Source: Geodermatophilus ruber (lineage in GTDB: Bacteria; Actinomycetota; Actinomycetes; Mycobacteriales; Geodermatophilaceae). Taken from it: 64,000 nucleotides of DNA. Within the stretch, counting starts at the first letter, position 1; each line of letters starts with the position of its first letter. This document shows positions 16,940-24,465 of this stretch, piece by piece. The notes under the pieces are model-generated. The model worked only from the letters and a program-made list of their open reading frames with translations. It was not told the DNA's origin and made no database searches. The stretch covers positions 114,011 to 178,010 of the forward strand of contig NZ_FOSW01000011.1 in the NCBI RefSeq assembly GCF_900114385.1. Direction: 5' to 3'. Position numbers and translations under genes: made by a program.

Positions 16940-18375
16940 CGAGGGCGGCGAGCCGGGTGAGCCCCGGCGCGCTGCGCGAGCTGTTCCTCTTCGCCGACCT
17001 CGACGAGGCGCAGCTGGACTGGGTCGCGTGCAACGCCGACGTCGTGGAGCACCCGGCCGGCAGCGAGGTGGCGGTCGAGGGGGAGCCGGCCGAGTGCTTC
17101 TTCGTCCTGCTCTCGGGAACGCTGAGCATGGTCCGCCGCGTCGGGGGGGACGAGGTGGAGATCGTGCGGACCTCCGACCGCGGCGTCTACTCCGGAGCGG
17201 TGCAGTTCTACTTCGGCGACCGGATCAGCCAGACCTACCAGGCGACGGTCCGCGCGGTCAGCGACTGCCGGTTCCTGGCGCTGCCCGCCGACCGCTTCGC
17301 CGTCGTCTTCCGGCGGTGGTACCCGATGGCCGTCCACCTGCTGGAGGGCCTGTTCGTCGGCCAGCGGACGGCAGCCGAGCTGGTCGGCCAGCGGGAACGG
17401 CTGCTCGCGCTGGGCAAGCTGACCGCCGGCCTCACCCACGAGCTGAACAACCCGGCGGCGGCCGCCACGCGGGCGGCCGCCGCGCTGCGGGAGCGGTTCG
17501 CCGGCATGCGCCACAAGCTGGCCCTGCTCTCGACGGGGAGGATCGACGGCGCGGTGCTGCGCGCGCTCACCGGGCTGCAGGAGGAGCTCGTGGCCCGGGT
17601 CGGCAGCGCTGCGGAACTCACCGCTCTGGAGCGCGCCGACCGGGAGGACGAGCTCGGCGACTGGCTGGAGGACCACGGCATCGGCGCGGCGTGGGAGCTC
17701 GCCGGGGTCTTCGTCCCGGCCGGGCTGGGCCCCGGGGAGCTCACCAGGGTCGCCGACGCGGTGGAACCGGGCGCCCTGGAGGCGGCGCTGCGCTGGCTGG
17801 CCTACACGGTGGAGACCGAGACGCTGCTGGCCGAGGTCCAGGAGAGCACCGCTCGGATCTCGGCGCTGGTCGACGCCGCCCGGCAGTACTCGCAGCTGGA
17901 CCGGGCCCCGCACCGGCCGACCGACCTGCACGCCGGGCTGGACGCCACGCTGGTGATGATGAGCGCCAAGATCCCTCCCGGGGTCCAGGTGGTGAAGGAC
18001 TACGACCGCTCGCTGCCCCCGGTGCCGGCCTACGCCGGCGAGCTCAACCAGGTGTGGACCAACCTCGTCCACAACGCGCTCGACGCCATGTCGGGCGAGG
18101 GGACGCTCACCCTCCGCACCGGACGGGAGGGGGAGCGGGCCCTGGTCGAGGTGGCCGACACCGGGCCGGGCATCCCGGAGGAGCTGCAGCGGCGGGTGTT
18201 CGAGCCGTTCTTCACCACCAAGCCCGTCGGCCAGGGCACCGGCCTGGGCCTGGACGTCTCCTGGCGGGTCGTGGTCAACCGGCACGGCGGTGACCTGCGG
18301 GTGCGCTCGACGCCCGGCGACACCCGCTTCCAGGTGCTGCTGCCGCTGGCCGAGGCCGCCGCGGCCCCGGCGTGA
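16936..18375 (+). CDS. Cyclic-nucleotide-binding-domain histidine kinase
   Basis: A 479-residue soluble kinase. Residues 12-130 form a cNMP-binding/CRP-like sensor domain. The phospho-acceptor region LTAGLTHELNNPAAA has His168. Residues 370-470 are the ATPase domain with NLVHNALDAM (N box), VADTGPGIP (G1) and GTGLGLDVS (G2). No membrane segments are seen, so it senses an internal signal. GTG 16936 overlaps the stop of the receiver-flavoenzyme gene and its own stop overlaps the DHA2 exporter start, giving a tight three-gene operon. The partner receiver is most likely the upstream fusion. Confidence 0.87.
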   Translation: MTRAASRVSPGALRELFLFADLDEAQLDWVACNADVVEHPAGSEVAVEGEPAECFFVLLSGTLSMVRRVGGDEVEIVRTSDRGVYSGAVQFYFGDRISQTYQATVRAVSDCRFLALPADRFAVVFRRWYPMAVHLLEGLFVGQRTAAELVGQRERLLALGKLTAGLTHELNNPAAAATRAAAALRERFAGMRHKLALLSTGRIDGAVLRALTGLQEELVARVGSAAELTALERADREDELGDWLEDHGIGAAWELAGVFVPAGLGPGELTRVADAVEPGALEAALRWLAYTVETETLLAEVQESTARISALVDAARQYSQLDRAPHRPTDLHAGLDATLVMMSAKIPPGVQVVKDYDRSLPPVPAYAGELNQVWTNLVHNALDAMSGEGTLTLRTGREGERALVEVADTGPGIPEELQRRVFEPFFTTKPVGQGTGLGLDVSWRVVVNRHGGDLRVRSTPGDTRFQVLLPLAEAAAAPA

Positions 18376-19880
18376 CGGCCGCCGGTGCGCGGGCCCCGGG
18401 CCTGCGGTACGGGGAACCCGAGGGGCGCTGGGTGCTGCTGGCCACGGTGCTCGGCTCGGGGATGGCGTTCCTCGACGCGACGGTCGTCTCGATCGCCCTG
18501 CCCGCCATCGGGGAGGACCTCGGCAGCAGCGCCGCCGGCCTGCAGTGGGTGGTGAACGGCTACACGCTGACCCTCGCGGCGTTCATCCTCCTCGGCGGCT
18601 CCCTGGGGGACCGCTTCGGCCGCAAGCGGGTCTTCCTCGCCGGGGTGGTCCTCTTCGCGGTCGCGTCGACGCTGTGCGGCCTCGCCCCGAACACCGGCAC
18701 CCTGGTGGCGGCGCGGGCGGTGCAGGGCCTCGGTGGTGCCCTGCTGGCCCCCGGGTCGCTGGCGATCCTGCAGTCCTCGTTCGCGGCCGAGGACCGGACG
18801 CGGGCGATCGGCGCGTGGTCCGGGCTGTCCGGCATGGCCGGTGCGATCGGCCCGCTGCTCGGGGGCTGGCTGGTGGAGGTGGCCAACTGGCGGCTGGTCT
18901 TCCTCATCAACGTGCCGGTGGCGCTGGTCGTCGTCCTCGTCACGCTGCGGCACGTGCCGGAGTCGTCGGACCCGGCCGCCGCCCGCCGCCTCGACGTGCC
19001 GGGCACGGTGCTGGCCGCGGTGGGGCTCGGCGGGCTGACCTACGGGCTGACCGCGTGGCAGGAGGGCCAGCGCGGCGTCGTGGCCGCCACGCTGGCCCTC
19101 GGCGTCGTCGCGCTGGGGGCGTTCCTGGCCGTCGAGCGCCGCTCGCCGGCGCCGATGCTGCCGCTGCACCTGTTCCGGTCGACGACGTTCAGCGCGGTCA
19201 ACGCCATGACCTTCCTCGTCTACGCGGCTCTCGGCGGCGTCTTCTTCTTCGTGGTGGTCCAGCTGCAGGTGGTGTCCGGCTTCCCGCCGCTCGAGGCCGG
19301 GCTGGCCCTGCTGCCGGTGACCCTGCTGATGCTGGTGCTCTCCGCCCGGGTGGGGGCGCTGTCGAACCGGATCGGCCCGCGGCTGCCCATGGCCCTGGGG
19401 CCGCTGCTGTGCGCCCTCGCGCTGGTCGGGCTCTCCCGGATCGGGGCGGGTGCGGACTATCTCACCGACGTCCTCCCGCCGGTGGCGTTGCTCGGCCTCG
19501 GCCTCTCGCTGACGGTCGCCCCGCTGACCGCGACGGTGCTCGCCGCGGTCGAGGACCGGTACGCCGGCGTGGCCAGCGGCATCAACAACGCCGTCGCGCG
19601 CACCGGCGGCCTGCTCGCGGTCGCGGTGCTGCCGCTGGTCTCCGGGGTCGGCGCGGAGCTCACCGACCCGGCCACGCTGGCGCCCGCCTACCGCACCTCC
19701 ATGCTCATCTGCGCCGCGCTCATGGCGGTCGGTGGCCTGCTCGCGCTGGCCGCGGTCCCGTCCAGCTACGAGCAGGTGCGGCCGCCGACCGAGCGGGGGG
19801 CGGCGGAGTCCCCGTGCCGGGTGCACTGCGCCGTCGGGGCCCCGCCGCTGCAACCTGGCGGGGAGCCCTCCCGCCCGTGA
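18372..19880 (+). CDS. DHA2 family MFS exporter (EmrB/QacA-like)
   Basis: A 502-residue transporter with about 14 membrane helices. The start LATVLGSGMAFLDATVVSIALPAI is the DHA2 signature of helix 1. LGDRFGRKRVFLAG follows helix 2, and the motif-C region SGMAGAIGPLLGGWL lies in helix 5. Such pumps expel drugs, dyes or metabolites using the proton gradient. GTG 18372 overlaps the kinase stop, so expression is tied to the redox/cNMP signalling pair. The last 30 residues are hydrophilic and not conserved-looking. Substrate unknown. Confidence 0.87.
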   Translation: MTAAGARAPGLRYGEPEGRWVLLATVLGSGMAFLDATVVSIALPAIGEDLGSSAAGLQWVVNGYTLTLAAFILLGGSLGDRFGRKRVFLAGVVLFAVASTLCGLAPNTGTLVAARAVQGLGGALLAPGSLAILQSSFAAEDRTRAIGAWSGLSGMAGAIGPLLGGWLVEVANWRLVFLINVPVALVVVLVTLRHVPESSDPAAARRLDVPGTVLAAVGLGGLTYGLTAWQEGQRGVVAATLALGVVALGAFLAVERRSPAPMLPLHLFRSTTFSAVNAMTFLVYAALGGVFFFVVVQLQVVSGFPPLEAGLALLPVTLLMLVLSARVGALSNRIGPRLPMALGPLLCALALVGLSRIGAGADYLTDVLPPVALLGLGLSLTVAPLTATVLAAVEDRYAGVASGINNAVARTGGLLAVAVLPLVSGVGAELTDPATLAPAYRTSMLICAALMAVGGLLALAAVPSSYEQVRPPTERGAAESPCRVHCAVGAPPLQPGGEPSRP

Positions 19881-19943
19881 TCATGGGCTGCGCGCCGCCC
19901 GGCGCGGCGGGCGCGCCGGAACTCCGCAGGTAGGAGCGCCGGC

Positions 19944-21014
19944 ATGCGGGGTAGGGCAGCGACCATGACGGTGATCGGCTTCCACAACTCGCACGAGCAG
20001 GTGCACCCCGGCGAGCTGCTGCGGGCGGTGCAGCACGCCGAGGAGGTGGGCTTCACCGCGGCGATGTGCTCCGACCACCTCGAGCCGTGGAACGAGCGCC
20101 AGGGGCACTCGGGCTTCGCCTGGTCCTGGCTCGGCGCGGCGCTGGCCACCACCGGCCTGCCCTTCGGCGTGGTCAACGCCCCGGGGCAGCGCTACCACCC
20201 GGTGATCATCGCCCAGGCGGTCGCCACGCTCGGGGCCATGTTCCCGGGCCGCTTCTGGGTAGCCCTCGGCTCCGGGGAGGCCATGAACGAGCACGTCACC
20301 GGCGAGGCGTGGCCGCGCAAGGAGCTGCGCGACGCCCGCCTGCGCGAGTGCGTCGACGTCATCCGGGCCCTGCTCGCCGGCGAGGAGGTCAGCCACGACG
20401 GGCTGGTCACCGTCGACCGCGCCCGCATCTGGACCCTCCCGGAGCGGCAGCCGGCCCTGATCGGGCCCGCCGTCACCGCCGCCACCGCCGCCCGGCACGC
20501 GGAGTGGGCCGACGGCCTGGTCACCATCAACCAGTCGCACGACACCCTCCGCGAGCTGATCGAGGCCTACCGCGGTGCCGGCGGCCAGGGGACGCTCACC
20601 CTGCAGGTGCACGTCAGCTGGGACCCCGATCCCGACCGCGCGCTCGCCATCGCCCACGACCAGTGGCGCAGCAACGTCTTCCCCCCGCCGCTGTGCTGGG
20701 ACCTCGACACCACCCGGGCCTTCGACCTGGCCAGCGCGCACGTGCCCCCCGAGGCGGTGACGCAGGCGGTGCGCGTCTCCGCCGACCTCGGCCGGCACGC
20801 CGCCTGGCTCGCCGAGTACGCCGACCTCGGCTTCGACCAGATCTACCTGCACCACGTGGGCAAGGAGCAGCTGCCGTTCCTCGACGCCTTCGGGGCGCAC
20901 GTGCTGCCGCAGCTGGAGGTCACGGCCCCGGCGCCGGCGGTCGCGATCGACCCGCCGGGGCCGGCCGAGCCGCTGCGGCCGCACCAGGAACTCCGGCCCG
21001 CGGTCGCGAACTGA
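19944..21014 (+). CDS. LLM class flavin-dependent oxidoreductase
   Basis: A 356-residue TIM-barrel protein of the luciferase-like monooxygenase family, starting near MTVIGFHNSHEQVHPGELL. It has CSDHLEPW in the second strand region, FWVALGSGEAMNEHV, and a C-terminal EYADLGFDQIYLHHVG. It resembles the subgroup described as non-F420 LLM enzymes (TIGR03885). ATG 19944 has TAGGAG seven bases upstream; ATG 19965 is a possible internal alternative. The GH13 gene starts 16 bp after its stop, so the two are probably one transcript. Substrate and cofactor (FMN or F420) are not certain. Confidence 0.82.
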   Translation: MRGRAATMTVIGFHNSHEQVHPGELLRAVQHAEEVGFTAAMCSDHLEPWNERQGHSGFAWSWLGAALATTGLPFGVVNAPGQRYHPVIIAQAVATLGAMFPGRFWVALGSGEAMNEHVTGEAWPRKELRDARLRECVDVIRALLAGEEVSHDGLVTVDRARIWTLPERQPALIGPAVTAATAARHAEWADGLVTINQSHDTLRELIEAYRGAGGQGTLTLQVHVSWDPDPDRALAIAHDQWRSNVFPPPLCWDLDTTRAFDLASAHVPPEAVTQAVRVSADLGRHAAWLAEYADLGFDQIYLHHVGKEQLPFLDAFGAHVLPQLEVTAPAPAVAIDPPGPAEPLRPHQELRPAVAN

Positions 21015-21030
21015 GCAGAGGAGCGGCGGC

Positions 21031-22701
21031 ATGCGGATCACGGACACGAGCGACCTCTGGTGGAAGACCGCGGTCGTCTACTGCCTGGACGTCGAGACCT
21101 ACCTGGACTGGAACGGCGACGGCTGCGGTGACTTCGAGGGCCTCGCCCAGCGGATCGACCACCTCGCCGACCTCGGCGTCACCTGCCTGTGGCTGATGCC
21201 CTTCTACCCGACCGCCGAGCGGGACGACGGCTACGACATCACCGACTTCTACGGCGTCGACCCGCGGCTGGGCACGCACGGGGACCTGGTGGAGGTCATC
21301 CGGACCGCCCGGGACCGCGGCATGCGGGTGATCGCAGACCTCGTGGTCAACCACACCTCCGTCCAGCACCCGTGGTTCCAGCGGGCACGGCAGAGCCGGG
21401 AGGACCCCTTCCACGACTTCTACGTCTGGCGGGACGACGAGCCGCCGGACACCTCCGACCAGGTGGTCTTCCCCGACCAGGAGGACGGCATCTGGACGTT
21501 CAACGAGCCGACCGGGGAGTGGTACCTGCACCGCTTCTACAAGGAGCAACCGGACCTGAACGTGACCGACCCGCGCGTCCGCGACGAGATCGCCAAGATC
21601 ATCGGGTTCTGGCTGCAGCTGGGCCTGTCCGGCTTCCGGGTCGACGCCGTCCCGTTCTTCCTCGAGGTGCAACCGGAGGACGCCGAGCACTTCCCCGAGC
21701 CGCACGAGTACCTGCGCGCGCTGCGCTCGTTCCTCGGCCGCCGCACCGGCGACGGCATCCTGCTCGGCGAGGTCAACCTGCCGCACGAGCAGCAGGTCCA
21801 GTTCTTCGGTGACGAGGACGGCGACGAGCTCACCATGCTCTTCGACTTCATCGGCATGCAGGCGCTCTACCTCTCCCTCGCCCGCACCGACGCCGGCCCG
21901 CTCAGCGACGCGCTCACCGGCCGGCCCGCGATCTCGCCGGACAGCCAGTGGGCCACCTTCGTCCGCAACCACGACGAGCTCACCCTCGACAAGCTCGGCG
22001 ACGCCGAGCGCGCCGAGGTCTTCGCCGCCTTCGGCCCCGAGGAGCGGATGCAGGTCTACGGCCGCGGGCTGCGCCGCCGCCTGCCCCCGATGCTCGACGG
22101 CGACCCGCGGCGCGTCCGGATGGTCTACAGCCTGCTGTTCTCGCTGCCGGGCACGCCGGTGCTGTTCTACGGCGAGGAGATCGGCATGGGCGAGGACCTC
22201 GACGCCGAGGGCCGGCTCGCCGTCCGGACGCCGATGCAGTGGACCGCAGGCCCCAACGGCGGCTTCTCCACCGCCGACCCCGCCCGGCTGCCCGGCCCGG
22301 TGGTGGACGGTGGGTTCGCGCCCGAGTTCGTCAACGTCGCCGACCAGCGGCGCGACCCGGACTCGCTGCTGTCGTTCATGAAGCTGCTCGTCCGCCGCTA
22401 CCGCGAGTCCCCGGAGCTGGGCTGGGGCACGTTCACCGTCCTCGAGCAGCCGCACGCCGAGGTGCTGGCCCACCTGTGCAGCTGGGCCGACGGCGCGCTG
22501 GTCGCCGTCCACAACCTCGGCCCCGAGCCGCGCAAGGTGCCGCTGGCCCTGGCCGGTTGCGGGCCCGAGCACCGGCTGGTCGACCTGCTGCAGCCCGGCG
22601 AGGTGGCGCTGGGGGAGGACGGCGGCGCCGAGATCGCCCTCGACGGCTACGGCTACCGGTGGCTCAGGGTGGTCGCCCCCGACAGCCGCCGGCTGGTCTG
22701 A
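21031..22701 (+). CDS. GH13 alpha-amylase/trehalose synthase-like enzyme
   Basis: A 556-residue glycoside hydrolase family 13 protein without a signal peptide, so intracellular. The barrel carries DLVVNHTS, nucleophile Asp205 in GFRVDAV, acid Glu247 in LLGEVN and Asp315 in RNHDE. GDGCGDFEGLAQRIDHLADLGV and the C-terminal beta domain resemble TreS-like maltose-active enzymes, though the sequence is shorter and diverges in places. A role in maltose/trehalose or glycogen-derived sugar conversion is likely. It follows an LLM oxidoreductase gene by 16 bp, and its 3' end overlaps the convergent phosphopantetheinyl transferase by 49 bp. Confidence 0.85.
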   Translation: MRITDTSDLWWKTAVVYCLDVETYLDWNGDGCGDFEGLAQRIDHLADLGVTCLWLMPFYPTAERDDGYDITDFYGVDPRLGTHGDLVEVIRTARDRGMRVIADLVVNHTSVQHPWFQRARQSREDPFHDFYVWRDDEPPDTSDQVVFPDQEDGIWTFNEPTGEWYLHRFYKEQPDLNVTDPRVRDEIAKIIGFWLQLGLSGFRVDAVPFFLEVQPEDAEHFPEPHEYLRALRSFLGRRTGDGILLGEVNLPHEQQVQFFGDEDGDELTMLFDFIGMQALYLSLARTDAGPLSDALTGRPAISPDSQWATFVRNHDELTLDKLGDAERAEVFAAFGPEERMQVYGRGLRRRLPPMLDGDPRRVRMVYSLLFSLPGTPVLFYGEEIGMGEDLDAEGRLAVRTPMQWTAGPNGGFSTADPARLPGPVVDGGFAPEFVNVADQRRDPDSLLSFMKLLVRRYRESPELGWGTFTVLEQPHAEVLAHLCSWADGALVAVHNLGPEPRKVPLALAGCGPEHRLVDLLQPGEVALGEDGGAEIALDGYGYRWLRVVAPDSRRLV

Positions 22702-23462
22702 GCCAGCAGCGGCGCGGCGTCCCGCTCGTCGAGCCCGACCGAGGCGCCGCGGACGGCGAGCGCGGCGACGAACCCCGGCGGCGGGTGCAGGTCGTACAGC
22801 GACGTCGGCTCCGACCGGCCGGTCCAGCGCTCCACCCGCGGTGGCCGCATCGGCGGGGAGACGACGATCTGGTTCAGCCGGACCGCCAGGCCCTCACCGG
22901 TCGCCTTGACCAGTGCCTCCTTGCGCGTCCAGTAGGTGCTGAAGGCGTAGGCGCGGCCGCCGCGCGCGGGCCAGCGGGCCAGGTCGGCCCGCTCCTCGGG
23001 CGCCAGCGCGTGGTGGGCGATGCAGTCCAGCTCCTCCGGGTCGTACTGCGCGAGCTCCTCCACGTCGATGCCGACGGGACTGCCGCGCACGACCGCGACG
23101 GCGACGCAGCCGGCCGAGTGGGCGACCGAGAACTGCAGGTCCGGGGCCTCCGGCAGCCAGGGTTTGCCGTGCTGCTCGCCGCACCGCGGGCAGCTGCGGT
23201 CGATCCACAGCTGCTCCGGGCGGGTGCCGGCGTGCGCGGCGAGGATCAACCGGGCGACGGCGGCCGCGACCGTCGACTGCCGCCGGTCGGTGCCCCCCCG
23301 GAGCCGGGACCGCCGCCGCCGGTCGGCGGGGGCGAGCAGGTCGTCGTGCTCGGGCCGGGCCTGCCCGGCGCGTGCCCACCACACCTGGCACACGCCCGCC
23401 GGCAGCAGGGGGATCGCCGTGTCCACGGGCAGCGTGCCCGCGACGGCGGTCACCGGAGCCAT
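22653..23462 (-). CDS. 4'-phosphopantetheinyl transferase (Sfp type)
   Basis: A 269-residue Sfp-type transferase that would load the phosphopantetheine arm from CoA onto carrier domains. The key motifs are present: GIDVE (Mg-binding Asp/Glu) and TRKEALVKATGEGL, where Glu and Lys contact CoA and magnesium. A Cys-rich CPRCGEQHG element lies about 100 residues in, as in actinobacterial members. ATG 23462 overlaps the end of the TauD gene by 13 bases, so it is translationally coupled in the minus-strand cassette. No carrier protein is encoded in this window, so its target lies elsewhere. Confidence 0.9.
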   Translation of the reverse strand: MAPVTAVAGTLPVDTAIPLLPAGVCQVWWARAGQARPEHDDLLAPADRRRRSRLRGGTDRRQSTVAAAVARLILAAHAGTRPEQLWIDRSCPRCGEQHGKPWLPEAPDLQFSVAHSAGCVAVAVVRGSPVGIDVEELAQYDPEELDCIAHHALAPEERADLARWPARGGRAYAFSTYWTRKEALVKATGEGLAVRLNQIVVSPPMRPPRVERWTGRSEPTSLYDLHPPPGFVAALAVRGASVGLDERDAAPLLAQTSRRLSGATTLSHR

Positions 23463-24454
23463 CCCGGGTCGGCGGTCGCGGTGAGCCGGACCGGGTCGGC
23501 CATCGCGACCAGCATCTCGCGGGGACCCTCGTACGGGTCCCGGCCGTGCGCGGTGGCGAGGTTGTCGACCAGCATCAGGTCACCGTCCTGCCAGGACACG
23601 CGGGTGGTGTGCATCTCGTAGACCTCGTTGATCATCGCGATGACGTCCTCGTCGATCGGCTCCCCGTCGCCGAAGCGGGTGGTGAACGGCAGCCCGTCGG
23701 CGCCGTAGACGTCCACCAGGTACTCGTGGACCTCCGACGGCAGCGTCCACTCGTTGAGGAACGCCACCTGGTTGAACCAGCAGCGCCGGCCGGTGCGCGG
23801 ATGGGTGATCACGGCGGGGCGGCGCTGGCGGGTGCGCAGGCCGCCGCCGGGCTGCCAGGCGGTCTCGATGCCGTTGGCCCGGCAGTAGGCCTCGATCGCG
23901 GCGCGGTCGTCGGTGCCGAACGCCTCGGCCACCGAGGCCCCGATCTCGTCGTCGTAGCTGCGCAGCAGCAGCCAGCCCTCGCGCTCGAAGCGGGCGACCA
24001 CGTCCGCCGGCAGCGCCGCGAGCACGGTGGCCGCGTCGGCCAGCGTCGTCGCCCCGCCCACGGCCGGCGCACACAGGCAGGCGAAGGCCATCAGCCCCGG
24101 TACCTGGCGGGCGTAGCTGAGCTCGTGGTGCAGGCGCATGGGCTGGTTCGCCGGCCACGGCGTCGACCAGGAGAGCCGCTCACCGGCGTCCTGCCGGGGC
24201 GCGTACGCCTCGCGCTCGGTCATCAGCCCGGTGGTCAGCTCCCGCACGACGGCGGCGGTGGCGGCCGGGTCGCGCAGTTTCAGCCCGCGGAGCAGGACGG
24301 CGCCGTGCTCGGTGGCGGCGTCGCGGACGGCGTCGTGGTGGGCGGCCGCCCAGCCGGGGGCGTCCCCGTCCGGCTCGGCCCGCAGCACCGCGGGCCGGCC
24401 CGGCTGCAGGCCCAGCTCGAGGTCCGGCAGGGACATCAGCGACGAGGACGACAT
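23450..24454 (-). CDS. TauD/TfdA-family Fe(II)/2-oxoglutarate dioxygenase (SyrP-like)
   Basis: A 334-residue double-stranded beta-helix dioxygenase. The iron ligands are His109 and Glu111 (LHHELSY) and His303 (ATAHGRDPY); Arg312 would hold 2-oxoglutarate. The overall layout with ERLSWSTPWPANQPM and WFNQVAFLN resembles SyrP-like hydroxylases that act on carrier- or free amino acids in peptide antibiotic pathways. ATG 24454 lies 11 bases after the stop of the NRPS-like gene and its own stop overlaps the PPTase start. A hydroxylation step in a small amino-acid-derived product is plausible but not proven. Confidence 0.87.
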   Translation of the reverse strand: MSSSSLMSLPDLELGLQPGRPAVLRAEPDGDAPGWAAAHHDAVRDAATEHGAVLLRGLKLRDPAATAAVVRELTTGLMTEREAYAPRQDAGERLSWSTPWPANQPMRLHHELSYARQVPGLMAFACLCAPAVGGATTLADAATVLAALPADVVARFEREGWLLLRSYDDEIGASVAEAFGTDDRAAIEAYCRANGIETAWQPGGGLRTRQRRPAVITHPRTGRRCWFNQVAFLNEWTLPSEVHEYLVDVYGADGLPFTTRFGDGEPIDEDVIAMINEVYEMHTTRVSWQDGDLMLVDNLATAHGRDPYEGPREMLVAMADPVRLTATADPGWLR

Positions 24455-24465
24455 CGTTCTCCTCC

